This document shows positions 1-5,330 of a stretch of 6,036 nt of DNA, in pieces (the first letter of the stretch is position 1; each line of letters starts with the position of its first letter). Origin of the DNA: Rudanella sp. (GTDB taxonomy: Bacteria; Bacteroidota; Bacteroidia; Cytophagales; Spirosomataceae); contig JAJAYX010000302.1 of assembly GCA_026785985.1 (NCBI GenBank), positions 1 to 6,036 of the forward strand, read 5' to 3'. Both the position numbers and the translations under genes were made by a program. The notes under the pieces were generated by a model. It saw nothing but the letters and a program-made list of their open reading frames with translations. It made no database searches and had not been told where the DNA came from.

Positions 1-613
1 GAGCTCAGCGGCCATGGCTGACTAGGCCCGGCCGCTTTTGAGTCGTTTGGAATATCTGGAAAAACGCTATCCTGATGAGTGCCCTCTTGCTCACCAGCAC
101 GATTATGCTGGGCCATTTCAGCATCATTCCGTTCATTTCGCCCTACCTCGTAGCCAATGTCGGCTTCGGCGAAAAGCAACTGTACCTTATTTATGCCGTG
201 GGTGGTGCCTTAACCATTTTCTCGGCCCCGCTCGTGGGTAAACTCGCTGATCAACGCGGTAAATTACCCGTTTTCATTGTTTTGGCTGCCCTCTCGCTTA
301 TTCCAATCTACCTTATTACCACCATGCCCCCTTCGTCGCTCACCATGTGCTGTTTGTGGCAGGGCTGTTCTTTATTTTCTCCAATGGTCGCCTGATTCCA
401 ACCCAGGCCATGACTTCCTCGGTTGTGACTCCGCAACAGCGGGGTGGTTTCATGAGCATCAATCAATCCATCATCCAGAAAACCCCGTCGGGGCAACTCG
501 AAAACTATTCGATTGTCGGCTTCCTGGCGATGGTCGCTATTTTCGGCAGCATCTTTATTGCCCGCACCGTGAAACCAGTTGATGAACCAGCACCGGAGGT
601 AGTAGAGGCCTAA
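1..613 (+). pseudogene. MFS transporter, C-terminal half, 5'-truncated and disrupted
   Basis: This is the C-terminal half of an inner-membrane major facilitator superfamily transporter (sugar-efflux/arabinose-permease-like); the substrate is unknown. The protein is read in two frames. From 42 the frame gives VVWNIWKNAILMS and a helix with GHFSIIPFISPYLV, then GKLADQRGKLP, the typical MFS loop between helices 8 and 9. It runs off at 395. The second frame, used from about 332, gives FVAHHVLFVAGLFFIFSNGR, PTQAM, QQRGGFMSIN and a final helix, ending at the TAA at 611-613. Adding one C to the CCCCC run at 327-331 joins the two frames into a normal MFS sequence (TTMPPFVAHHV). Two further oddities are an in-frame TGA at 39-41, above which the same frame still reads a linker-like peptide, and about 20 residues missing after MSINQSI, where helix 11 should be. 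The gene is either truly decayed or the sequence has errors here. The family call is firm; the state of the gene is uncertain. Confidence 0.75.
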
Positions 614-624
614 AATTATTATGC

Positions 625-656
625 TTGCATACTATCGTAGATTGTTCGTAGTTTTG
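625..656 (+). promoter_or_regulatory. Bacteroidetes-type promoter upstream of the marR-like gene
   Basis: The sequence TAGTTTTG at 649-656 matches the Bacteroidetes -7 consensus TAnnTTTG exactly. A TTG at 625-627 lies 21 bases upstream, close to the usual position of the -33 element. Transcription would start near 663, about 17 bases before the first ATG of the regulator, which is a sensible short leader. This is the only full TAnnTTTG match I found in a gap between genes here. It probably drives marR and the genes behind it. The assignment rests on consensus matching alone. Confidence 0.5.
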
Positions 657-657
657 T

Positions 658-668
658 ACAATGATTGT
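658..668 (+). promoter_or_regulatory. Candidate operator: palindrome at the marR transcription start
   Basis: ACAAT-G-ATTGT is a perfect dyad with 5-bp arms, directly after the -7 element and over the predicted transcription start. A further ATTGT at 641-645 can also pair with ACAAT at 658-662, and TCGTAG is repeated at 635-640 and 646-651. MarR-family regulators commonly bind palindromes at their own promoters, so this could be the autoregulation site. That is inference from position and symmetry, and short AT-rich dyads also occur by chance. Confidence 0.3.
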
Positions 669-679
669 GAGACGTTGAG

Positions 680-1156
680 ATGAGTATGAAAAAGGAGAAA
701 ACGGTCGATTTTCACATTAAATGGGGCTGGCACGCCATCTCGCGGATGTACAACGCCTACGCGGCCAAGTACGACATGACGATGGCCATTGGCTACGTGT
801 TGCTGAATATTGACTCAGAAACCGGCACTCCCGCCACCAAAATTGGCCCGGCCCTCGGCATGGAACCCCGCAGTCTCGTCAGAATGCTAAAAAGCCTGGA
901 AGAGCGCGGATGGGTGCGCCGGGAAATCGACGATAACGACAAACGGTTTGTCAGGATTCTGCTCACCGAAGAAGGTCGCCGTCGGCGGGAGATGGCGCGG
1001 GAAGGTGTTATTCAGTTTAATCAGATGATTCGCGAACGGATTCCATTGGATAAACTGGTGCTGTTTTTTGAGGTCATCAAAGATATCAACCGCATCGTGG
1101 ACGAAGAAAGCCAGAAGATCAAAGCCAGCGAAGCGGAAGAACTGACGCTGGAATGA
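680..1156 (+). CDS. MarR-family winged-helix transcriptional regulator
   Basis: A 158-residue cytoplasmic DNA-binding regulator, of full length for the MarR family. An N-terminal helix (FHIKWGWHAISRMYNAYAAK, residues 11-30) forms part of the dimer interface. The winged helix-turn-helix follows: recognition-helix region TKIGPALGMEPRSLVRML (53-70), then LEERGWVRR (73-81) and the wing with the family's D-x-(R/K)-polar pattern, DDNDKRFVRILLTEEG (84-99). A C-terminal amphipathic helix (about 122-148) completes the dimer interface. The ATG at 680 gives MSMKKEK; the ATG at 686 gives MKKEK, which I think is at least as likely, and neither has a strong Shine-Dalgarno sequence. In Cytophagales this type of MarR protein typically lies next to fadN-like genes, as it nearly does here. 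It therefore probably senses a fatty-acid or acyl-CoA-related ligand and controls beta-oxidation; the ligand is inferred, not visible. A Bacteroidetes promoter and a small palindrome lie just upstream. Confidence 0.9.
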   Translation: MSMKKEKTVDFHIKWGWHAISRMYNAYAAKYDMTMAIGYVLLNIDSETGTPATKIGPALGMEPRSLVRMLKSLEERGWVRREIDDNDKRFVRILLTEEGRRRREMAREGVIQFNQMIRERIPLDKLVLFFEVIKDINRIVDEESQKIKASEAEELTLE

Positions 1157-1157
1157 C

Positions 1158-1751
1158 ATGCTAACGCTCAACAACTATAGCGCGACCACTAACCTGCTGC
1201 AGTTTGTCCGGCTTATGGAGGTTGTCAATACTTTATGGAAGGCAAACCCAAATAATTCGCCTAAACGAATGGACATCAGCCGCGATGACGTACAGACGCT
1301 TTTCATAGCCCTGAATCGTCACAACGTTCGCTATTTATTGGTGGGTGGGCTGGCGGGGGTTGTTCATGGTCACGTTCGGGCAACGCAGGATCTTGATCTG
1401 TGGATTCAGGTTGGCGACGATAACAAAGACCGGCTGATTCTGGCCTTGCAGGAAAATGACGTTGCCGGAGCCGAACTGCTCAAAAATACGCCCTTGCTCT
1501 TTGGCTGGACGAGCGTGGTAACTGGCGAAAATGGCCTAACACTTGACATGGGTCACGCACTTAAAGCCTTCGGAGAACTTGATTTCGATGCCTGTTACGG
1601 GCGGTCTTTGCTGGCTTCATTCGATGGAGTTCCATTTCGGGTTATTCACCTGAGTGATTTAATTAAAGAAAAACAAGCCACAGGCCGGTTAAAGGATCTG
1701 GCTGATGTAGAAGAATTACAAAAAATACAAAAGGATAGGAACGCGGATTAA
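1158..1751 (+). CDS. Nucleotidyltransferase-fold protein, DUF6036-like
   Basis: A predicted cytoplasmic protein with the minimal nucleotidyltransferase (MNT) signature. With the first ATG as residue 1, YLLVGGLAGVVHGHVRATQDLDLWI spans 59-83: the GG pair (63-64) and the D-x-D pair (D78, D80) that usually binds metal and NTP. A third acidic residue may be D130 in LTLDMG. Conserved C-terminal parts are PFRVIHLSDLIKEKQATG (159-176) and RLKDLADVEEL (177-187). Recognisable family sequence begins at MDISRDDVQ (residue 38, ATG at 1269). The first 37 residues look like non-family sequence, so 1269 is a strong alternative start; ATG 1215 is another. It starts one base after the marR stop, and its own stop TAA shares an A with a downstream ATG at 1751. 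Relatives include antitoxin/toxin-type nucleotidyltransferases such as the AbiEii and MNT/HEPN systems, but I see no HEPN partner here. Its substrate is unknown. The fold is well supported and the role is not. Confidence 0.8.
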   Translation: MLTLNNYSATTNLLQFVRLMEVVNTLWKANPNNSPKRMDISRDDVQTLFIALNRHNVRYLLVGGLAGVVHGHVRATQDLDLWIQVGDDNKDRLILALQENDVAGAELLKNTPLLFGWTSVVTGENGLTLDMGHALKAFGELDFDACYGRSLLASFDGVPFRVIHLSDLIKEKQATGRLKDLADVEELQKIQKDRNAD

Positions 1752-1781
1752 TGGTAGCGACCAACCATCCGCGTTCCTATC
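1734..1781 (+). repeat. Perfect 15-bp inverted repeat (hairpin) between nucleotidyltransferase and fadN
   Basis: GATAGGAACGCGGAT (1734-1748) and ATCCGCGTTCCTATC (1767-1781) are exact reverse complements. The 18 bases between them contain a second stem, TGGT (1752-1755) with ACCA (1760-1763), around the loop AGCG, separated by a 3-by-3 internal loop. The structure covers the last codons and stop of the nucleotidyltransferase gene and the ATG at 1751, and ends 11 bases before the ATG at 1793. No T-run follows it rightward. Read leftward it is followed by CTTTTGTATTTTTT, so it resembles a terminator for the minus strand. Its function is unknown; mRNA processing or stabilisation, a transcription barrier and an insertion scar are all possible. 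Confidence 0.85.
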
Positions 1782-1792
1782 ACAAGCAACAA

Positions 1793-4243
1793 ATGGAAGC
1801 AACCCTGCAAAAACCAACCACTCAAACCAAAAACCGGACAATTCGGCGCGTTGCCGTGCTGGGTTCGGGCATTATGGGTTCGCGCATTGCCGCGCACTTC
1901 GCCAATATCGGCCTCGACGTGCTGCTGCTGGATATTGTTCCCAATGCGCTTAACCCGACTGAGGAAGCCAAAAAACTGACCCTCGAAACTCCCGCCGTTC
2001 GCAACCGAATTGTGAACGATGCATTTCAGGCCATGCTCAAAGCCTCACCGGCAGCCCTGTACAGCCCCAAATTTGCCGACCGGATCAAGCTTGGCAACTT
2101 CAACGATAATTTGAAAGAACTGGCTAACCAGGACTGGATTATCGAGGCCGTGGTGGAGCGGTTAGACATCAAACGGTCGCTGTATGAGCGCGTAGAAGCC
2201 GTTCGGAAACCGGGAACGCTAATTACCTCGAACACGTCGGGGATTCCGATGCACCTGTTGTCGGAGGGGAGGTCGGACGATTTTCGGCGGCATTTCTGCG
2301 GGACGCACTTTTTTAACCCACCCCGGTATCTGCGTTTGTTAGAGATTATTCCCGGCCCCGAAACCGACCCCGCCATCATCGACTTCCTGATGACCTACGG
2401 CGATTTGTACCTCGGAAAAACAACCGTGTTGTGCAAAGACACGCCGGGCTTCATTGCGAATCGGCTTGGTATTCAGTCGCTTGTGCAAACGATCCGCGTA
2501 GCCGAAGACCTCGGTCTGACCGTGGAGGAAGTGGACAAGCTGACCGGCCCGGTGGTGGGTCGCCCGAAGTCAGGGACGTTCCGCTTGTCGGATGTGGTGG
2601 GTCTGGATACGACGGTGAACGTGGCCAAAAACCTCATCAACGTCGAACACGACGAGTCGCGGGAGTCGTTCCAGTTGACCCCGTCGATGCAGAAGCTGAT
2701 GGAAAATAAATGGCTCGGCGACAAAACCGGTCAGGGTTACTACAAGAAAACCAAAGACGCGAACGGCAAGACCGAAATTCTGGCTCTCGACCTGAAAACG
2801 TTCGAATACAAGTCATCGGCTAAGGCAACGGGGGCAGCCATCCGCTTTGCGACGCTGGAAGCCACCAAAGCCATCGACAACCTCCGCAAGCGGTTTTCGG
2901 TGTTGCTGGCTGGCACCGACAACGCGGGTGAGTTTTATCGCCGGACATTCGCCGACGGGTTCGCCTACGCGACCCACCGCATCCCTGAAATTGCCGACGA
3001 ACTGTACCGCATCGACGCAGCCATTACCACCGGCTTCGGCTGGCAGTTGGGCCTGTTCGAGACCTGGGATGCCCTCGGCATTCGGAAAGGACTGGAACTG
3101 ATCGAGTCGCAGGGTAAGAAACCGGCTCAGTGGGTCTATGAGATGCTCGATGCCGGCTTTGGGAGTTTCTACAAGACCGAAGGCGGCACCAAAAAATACT
3201 ACGACATTCCGACCAAAAGCTACAAGACGATCCCCGGCACGGAGTTGTTCATAATTCTCGAAAATCGGAGTAACGACATTGTCTGGAAAAACGCCGGAGC
3301 GGCCCTCTACGACATTGGCGACGGAATTCTTAACCTCGAATTCCGCTCTAAAATGAACACCTTCGGGGCCGAAGTGATTGAGGGGATTCAGAAGGCCATC
3401 AGCACCGCCGAGAAGGATTTCCGGGGTCTGGTGATTGGCAACGACTCGGTGGAGGCTTTCTCGGCGGGAGCCAATCTGGCCACGCTATTCATGTTTGCCA
3501 TTGAGCAGGAGTTCGATGAGGTCAACCTGATGATTGCTCAGTTTCAGCAGACCATGATGCGGGTTCGGTACTCGTCGATACCGGTGGTGGGTGCTCCCCA
3601 CTCGCTCGCGTTGGGCGGTGGGTGCGAGATTAACCTCCACGCCGACCGCGTGGTGGCCCATTCTGAAACCTACATGGGTCAGGTAGAAGTGGGCGTTGGT
3701 CTGATTCCGGCGGGTGGCGGCACCAAAGAAATGGCCGCCCGCGCCAGTGATCTCTACCAGACCGGCGACCCCGAACTGAACATTCTGCAAAGCGCGTTCA
3801 TGAACATTGCCACAGCCAAAGTGTCCACTTCGGCGCAGGAAGCGCGTGAAATGAACTACCTGCTTCCGTCGGCACAGATTGTGCTGAACCGGAGCCGCCT
3901 GATTGCCGAAGCCAAGCAAGCCGCCATCGAATTAGCCGAAAATGGCTACGTACAACCCAAGCCGCGCACCGACATCAAGGTGCAGGGCAAAACGGGGATT
4001 GCCCTGTTCAAAGCGGGCATTACGGCTATGCACATGGGTCGCTACATCTCCGACCACGACCTGAAAATTGCTGACAAACTGGCCTACGTGATCTGTGGTG
4101 GCGATTTAAGCAGCCCGCAGAATGTTTCGGAGCAATACCTGCTCGACCTGGAGCGCGAGGCATTCCTGTCGCTTTGTGGCGAAAAGAAAACGCTGGAGCG
4201 AATTCAGAGCCTGTTGCAGGGCGGCAAGCCGTTGCGGAATTAA
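1793..4243 (+). CDS. fadN: 3-hydroxyacyl-CoA dehydrogenase/enoyl-CoA hydratase, FadN-like
   Basis: A bifunctional cytoplasmic beta-oxidation enzyme: it hydrates trans-2-enoyl-CoA and oxidises 3-hydroxyacyl-CoA with NAD. The dehydrogenase comes first, as in Bacillus FadN and opposite to E. coli FadB/FadJ. In numbering from the upstream ATG at 1751, the NAD-binding loop VAVLGSGIMGSRIA is at 34-47, SNTSGIP at 160-166, the catalytic pair H186 (THFFNP) and E198 (LLEII), and N237 in PGFIANR. The second dehydrogenase domain has LTGPVVGRPKSGTFR (264-278) and GDKTGQGYYKK (323-333). The hydratase domain has the oxyanion motif FSAGANL (570-576), GGGCE with E626, and E646 twenty residues later in EVGVGLIPAGGGT, so both catalytic glutamates are present. 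I prefer the ATG at 1793 (816 residues): the 1751 start adds 14 non-family residues and is buried in the hairpin. The reading frame is intact and full length. Its partner thiolase gene is not next to it; DUF6934 begins two bases after the stop. Confidence 0.93.
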   Translation: MEATLQKPTTQTKNRTIRRVAVLGSGIMGSRIAAHFANIGLDVLLLDIVPNALNPTEEAKKLTLETPAVRNRIVNDAFQAMLKASPAALYSPKFADRIKLGNFNDNLKELANQDWIIEAVVERLDIKRSLYERVEAVRKPGTLITSNTSGIPMHLLSEGRSDDFRRHFCGTHFFNPPRYLRLLEIIPGPETDPAIIDFLMTYGDLYLGKTTVLCKDTPGFIANRLGIQSLVQTIRVAEDLGLTVEEVDKLTGPVVGRPKSGTFRLSDVVGLDTTVNVAKNLINVEHDESRESFQLTPSMQKLMENKWLGDKTGQGYYKKTKDANGKTEILALDLKTFEYKSSAKATGAAIRFATLEATKAIDNLRKRFSVLLAGTDNAGEFYRRTFADGFAYATHRIPEIADELYRIDAAITTGFGWQLGLFETWDALGIRKGLELIESQGKKPAQWVYEMLDAGFGSFYKTEGGTKKYYDIPTKSYKTIPGTELFIILENRSNDIVWKNAGAALYDIGDGILNLEFRSKMNTFGAEVIEGIQKAISTAEKDFRGLVIGNDSVEAFSAGANLATLFMFAIEQEFDEVNLMIAQFQQTMMRVRYSSIPVVGAPHSLALGGGCEINLHADRVVAHSETYMGQVEVGVGLIPAGGGTKEMAARASDLYQTGDPELNILQSAFMNIATAKVSTSAQEAREMNYLLPSAQIVLNRSRLIAEAKQAAIELAENGYVQPKPRTDIKVQGKTGIALFKAGITAMHMGRYISDHDLKIADKLAYVICGGDLSSPQNVSEQYLLDLEREAFLSLCGEKKTLERIQSLLQGGKPLRN

Positions 4244-4245
4244 GG

Positions 4246-4689
4246 ATGCAGGTTACGAGCTATGTTATTGAATGCGCTGATGATGCGCTAACATTTGAGT
4301 TTGACAGCGTTTATGGGGACCGGGTTGTTCGGAAAGTAATCGTTTACGGTCGCTTTCCAAACAACCCGGACGTTTTCAATCTGGCACTGGGCGACAAGCA
4401 GCCTGACGGTTCCATAGACGACTTTGCCCGCACGAACAACAATGATATGGACAAGATCATGGCAACAGTTATGCAATCGCTGTTCATTTTTTTTGAGAGG
4501 TATCCGGTAAGTATTGTCTATTTCACTGGCAGTACGCAGGCTCGTACTCGGCTTTATCAGATTATCATTGCTAAAGAACTGGTTGCTGCTCGACAGATGT
4601 TCACCATCAGCGGACTGCAGAACGGTGTACCATTGCCTTTTGAACCAAACCAATCGTACGAAGCGTTTTTATTGCAGAAGAATAATTAG
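4246..4689 (+). CDS. DUF6934 family protein, function unknown
   Basis: A 147-residue soluble protein that I recognise as the Bacteroidetes family DUF6934; its function is not known. Visible family features are FNLALGD (44-50), the acidic IDD (57-59), the Asn/Asp-rich NNNDMDKIMATV (64-75), a hydrophobic stretch QSLFIFFERYP (77-87), and the best-conserved motif VYFTGSTQARTRLYQ (91-105). The pattern of a hydrophobic strand, then GST, then RTRLY suggests a phosphate- or nucleic-acid-facing loop, but that is a guess. The ATG at 4246 lies two bases after the fadN stop. An in-frame upstream start at 4174 would overlap fadN by 70 bases with non-family sequence, so it is rejected. Base composition (25 of 60 G+C at 4261-4320) is much lower than in fadN (42 of 60 at 3601-3660), which suggests an acquired accessory gene. 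A T8 run at 4487-4494 does not disturb the frame. The next small gene follows after 12 bases and may be its partner. Confidence 0.75.
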   Translation: MQVTSYVIECADDALTFEFDSVYGDRVVRKVIVYGRFPNNPDVFNLALGDKQPDGSIDDFARTNNNDMDKIMATVMQSLFIFFERYPVSIVYFTGSTQARTRLYQIIIAKELVAARQMFTISGLQNGVPLPFEPNQSYEAFLLQKNN

Positions 4690-4701
4690 TAGCTTAGTTG
4701 T

Positions 4702-4857
4702 ATGAAAGCCACAGAGAAAACGTCAGTTACTACCAATCGTAAGCCTACAGGCCGATACGCGTCTGTCGAAGCGTTTAGGCAGGCAAAGGTTCATAAAGCA
4801 GTAGAAGCAACCAAGCACATTGATTGGGATAAGCTAAGGCTTAGCACAGCTAAATAG
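4702..4857 (+). CDS. Small basic protein (51 aa), possible partner of DUF6934
   Basis: This short ORF begins with ATG at 4702 and ends with TAG at 4855-4857, 12 bases after the DUF6934 stop. The protein starts MKATEKTSVTTNRKPTGRYA, then has a probable helix SVEAFRQAKVHKAVEATKH (21-39) and ends IDWDKLRLSTAK. It is rich in Lys and Arg, has no signal peptide or membrane segment, and I do not recognise a named family. A disordered basic N-terminus, one helix and a short conserved-looking C-terminal tail is a layout often seen in small antitoxins and adaptor proteins. Sharing a transcript with DUF6934 makes a two-gene module plausible. The same gene pair recurring in other genomes would settle whether it is real. 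The coding call is moderate: the ORF sits in the right strand and position, just before a terminator. Confidence 0.55.
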   Translation: MKATEKTSVTTNRKPTGRYASVEAFRQAKVHKAVEATKHIDWDKLRLSTAK

Positions 4858-4891
4858 AGCGGTTAAATCAACACTGAGAATTGACTTTTAC

Positions 4892-4922
4892 AAAGACGGT
4901 TGTGCAAACGACCGTCTTTTTT
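4892..4922 (+). terminator. Rho-independent terminator ending the marR-fadN-DUF6934 gene run
   Basis: The arms AAAGACGGTTGT (4892-4903) and ACGACCGTCTTT (4908-4919) form a 12-bp stem with one G-U pair around the GNRA-type tetraloop GCAA. A run of six T's (4917-4922) and a TTGTTGTT stretch follow. This is a textbook intrinsic terminator for rightward transcription, placed 34 bases after the stop of the 51-codon gene. It separates that transcript from the PQQ dehydrogenase gene. Confidence 0.92.
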
Positions 4923-4967
4923 GTTGTTACTTTAGCGGTTCTTTCTGAGTCAGCTTATCCTCATTCT

Positions 4968-5330
4968 ATGCTTCTCCTCCGCAAAAACCGGCATCTGCTA
5001 TATTGGCTAACGGGCTTGTTGCCGCTCGTTGGCTTGGTGGCTTTGGTCAACAGGCCCTTGCCTGACCCAGTACCCGATACCAACTGGTCAGAATATAACG
5101 GCAACGCCAACCGGGACCATTACTCGCCCCTGAGCCAGATTACGCCCGTCAATGTGAGTCAGCTAAAGGTGGCCTGGACCTACGCATCAGGTGGGGCCGA
5201 TACGGTGCAAAATCGCACCCAAATTCAATGCAATCCGCTGATTATTAATGGGGTTCTGTATGGCGTTTCGGCCGATACGCAGGCCTTCGCGCTCGATGCT
5301 GCCACTGGAAAACAACGGCCAGACGGTTGA
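4968..5330 (+). CDS. PQQ-dependent dehydrogenase, N-terminal fragment
   Basis: This is the start of a periplasmic or membrane-anchored pyrroloquinoline-quinone dehydrogenase of the glucose/quinate type, which oxidises a sugar or alcohol and passes electrons to the respiratory chain. The chosen ATG at 4968 gives MLLLRKNRHLLYWL and a hydrophobic segment (about residues 10-27) that acts as signal or anchor. Then comes the family's opening: NWSEYNGNANRDHYSPL (39-55), QITPVNVSQLKVAWTY (57-72), the first beta-propeller blade, and QIQCNPLIINGVLYGVS (85-101), ALDAATGK (108-115). Homologous sequence stops at about GKQR (position 5318). The last three residues and the TGA at 5328-5330 come from foreign sequence beyond the junction. 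Family members are several hundred residues long, so most of the propeller and the PQQ site are missing. An in-frame TTG at 4881 is rejected as start because it would place the terminator inside the gene. A clear promoter is not seen; TACTTTAG at 4928-4935 is one mismatch from the -7 consensus. Confidence 0.85.
   Translation: MLLLRKNRHLLYWLTGLLPLVGLVALVNRPLPDPVPDTNWSEYNGNANRDHYSPLSQITPVNVSQLKVAWTYASGGADTVQNRTQIQCNPLIINGVLYGVSADTQAFALDAATGKQRPDG
5305..5318. other. Chimeric junction between two unrelated genomes
   Basis: The 14 bases CTGGAAAACAACGG make sense in both genes. In the PQQ frame they continue ALDAATGKQR; one frame over they begin LENNGQTVDQDLI of the MCE protein. Left of this point every gene looks like Cytophagales; right of it the codons are GC-rich at the third position and actinobacterial in character. 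Two genes cut in their interiors and joined at a short shared stretch point to an assembly or amplification chimera rather than natural transfer. Confidence 0.8.

Noticed and set aside
1203..1236. Internal promoter for the nucleotidyltransferase (TTTG and TACTTTAT)
   Set aside because: The -7 element has two mismatches in TTTG and the spacing is slightly long. It would suit the start at 1269, but is too weak to annotate.
1734..1781. Integron attC site
   Set aside because: A single-ORF gene ending in a palindrome suggested a cassette, but the arms lack the GTTRRRY and RYYYAAC core sites, and the stem is perfect instead of carrying extrahelical bases.
1751..1792. ATG at 1751 as the fadN start
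   Set aside because: It adds 14 residues not typical of the family and lies inside the inverted repeat. The ATG at 1793 is just past the hairpin and leads sooner into the NAD-binding domain.
3485..3919. 144-codon minus-strand ORF inside fadN
   Set aside because: It lies opposite the intact hydratase domain of fadN, whose catalytic glutamates are coded on the + strand. There is no sign of its own family.
4487..4494. T8 run in the DUF6934 gene as a programmed frameshift site
   Set aside because: The frame through it reads normal family sequence (SLFIFFERYP) and continues to a family-like end, so no shift is needed.
4288..4653. 121-codon minus-strand ORF inside the DUF6934 gene
   Set aside because: It is antisense to a recognised family. 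No promoter or recognisable domain is seen for it.
4833..4845. Palindrome GCTAAG-G-CTTAGC near the end of the 51-codon gene
   Set aside because: It is short, inside coding sequence and has no T-run. It may be chance, and the true terminator lies downstream.
4881..4967. TTG-initiated N-terminal extension of the PQQ dehydrogenase
   Set aside because: It would translate through the intrinsic terminator at 4892-4922. The ATG at 4968 gives a normal signal or anchor segment directly.
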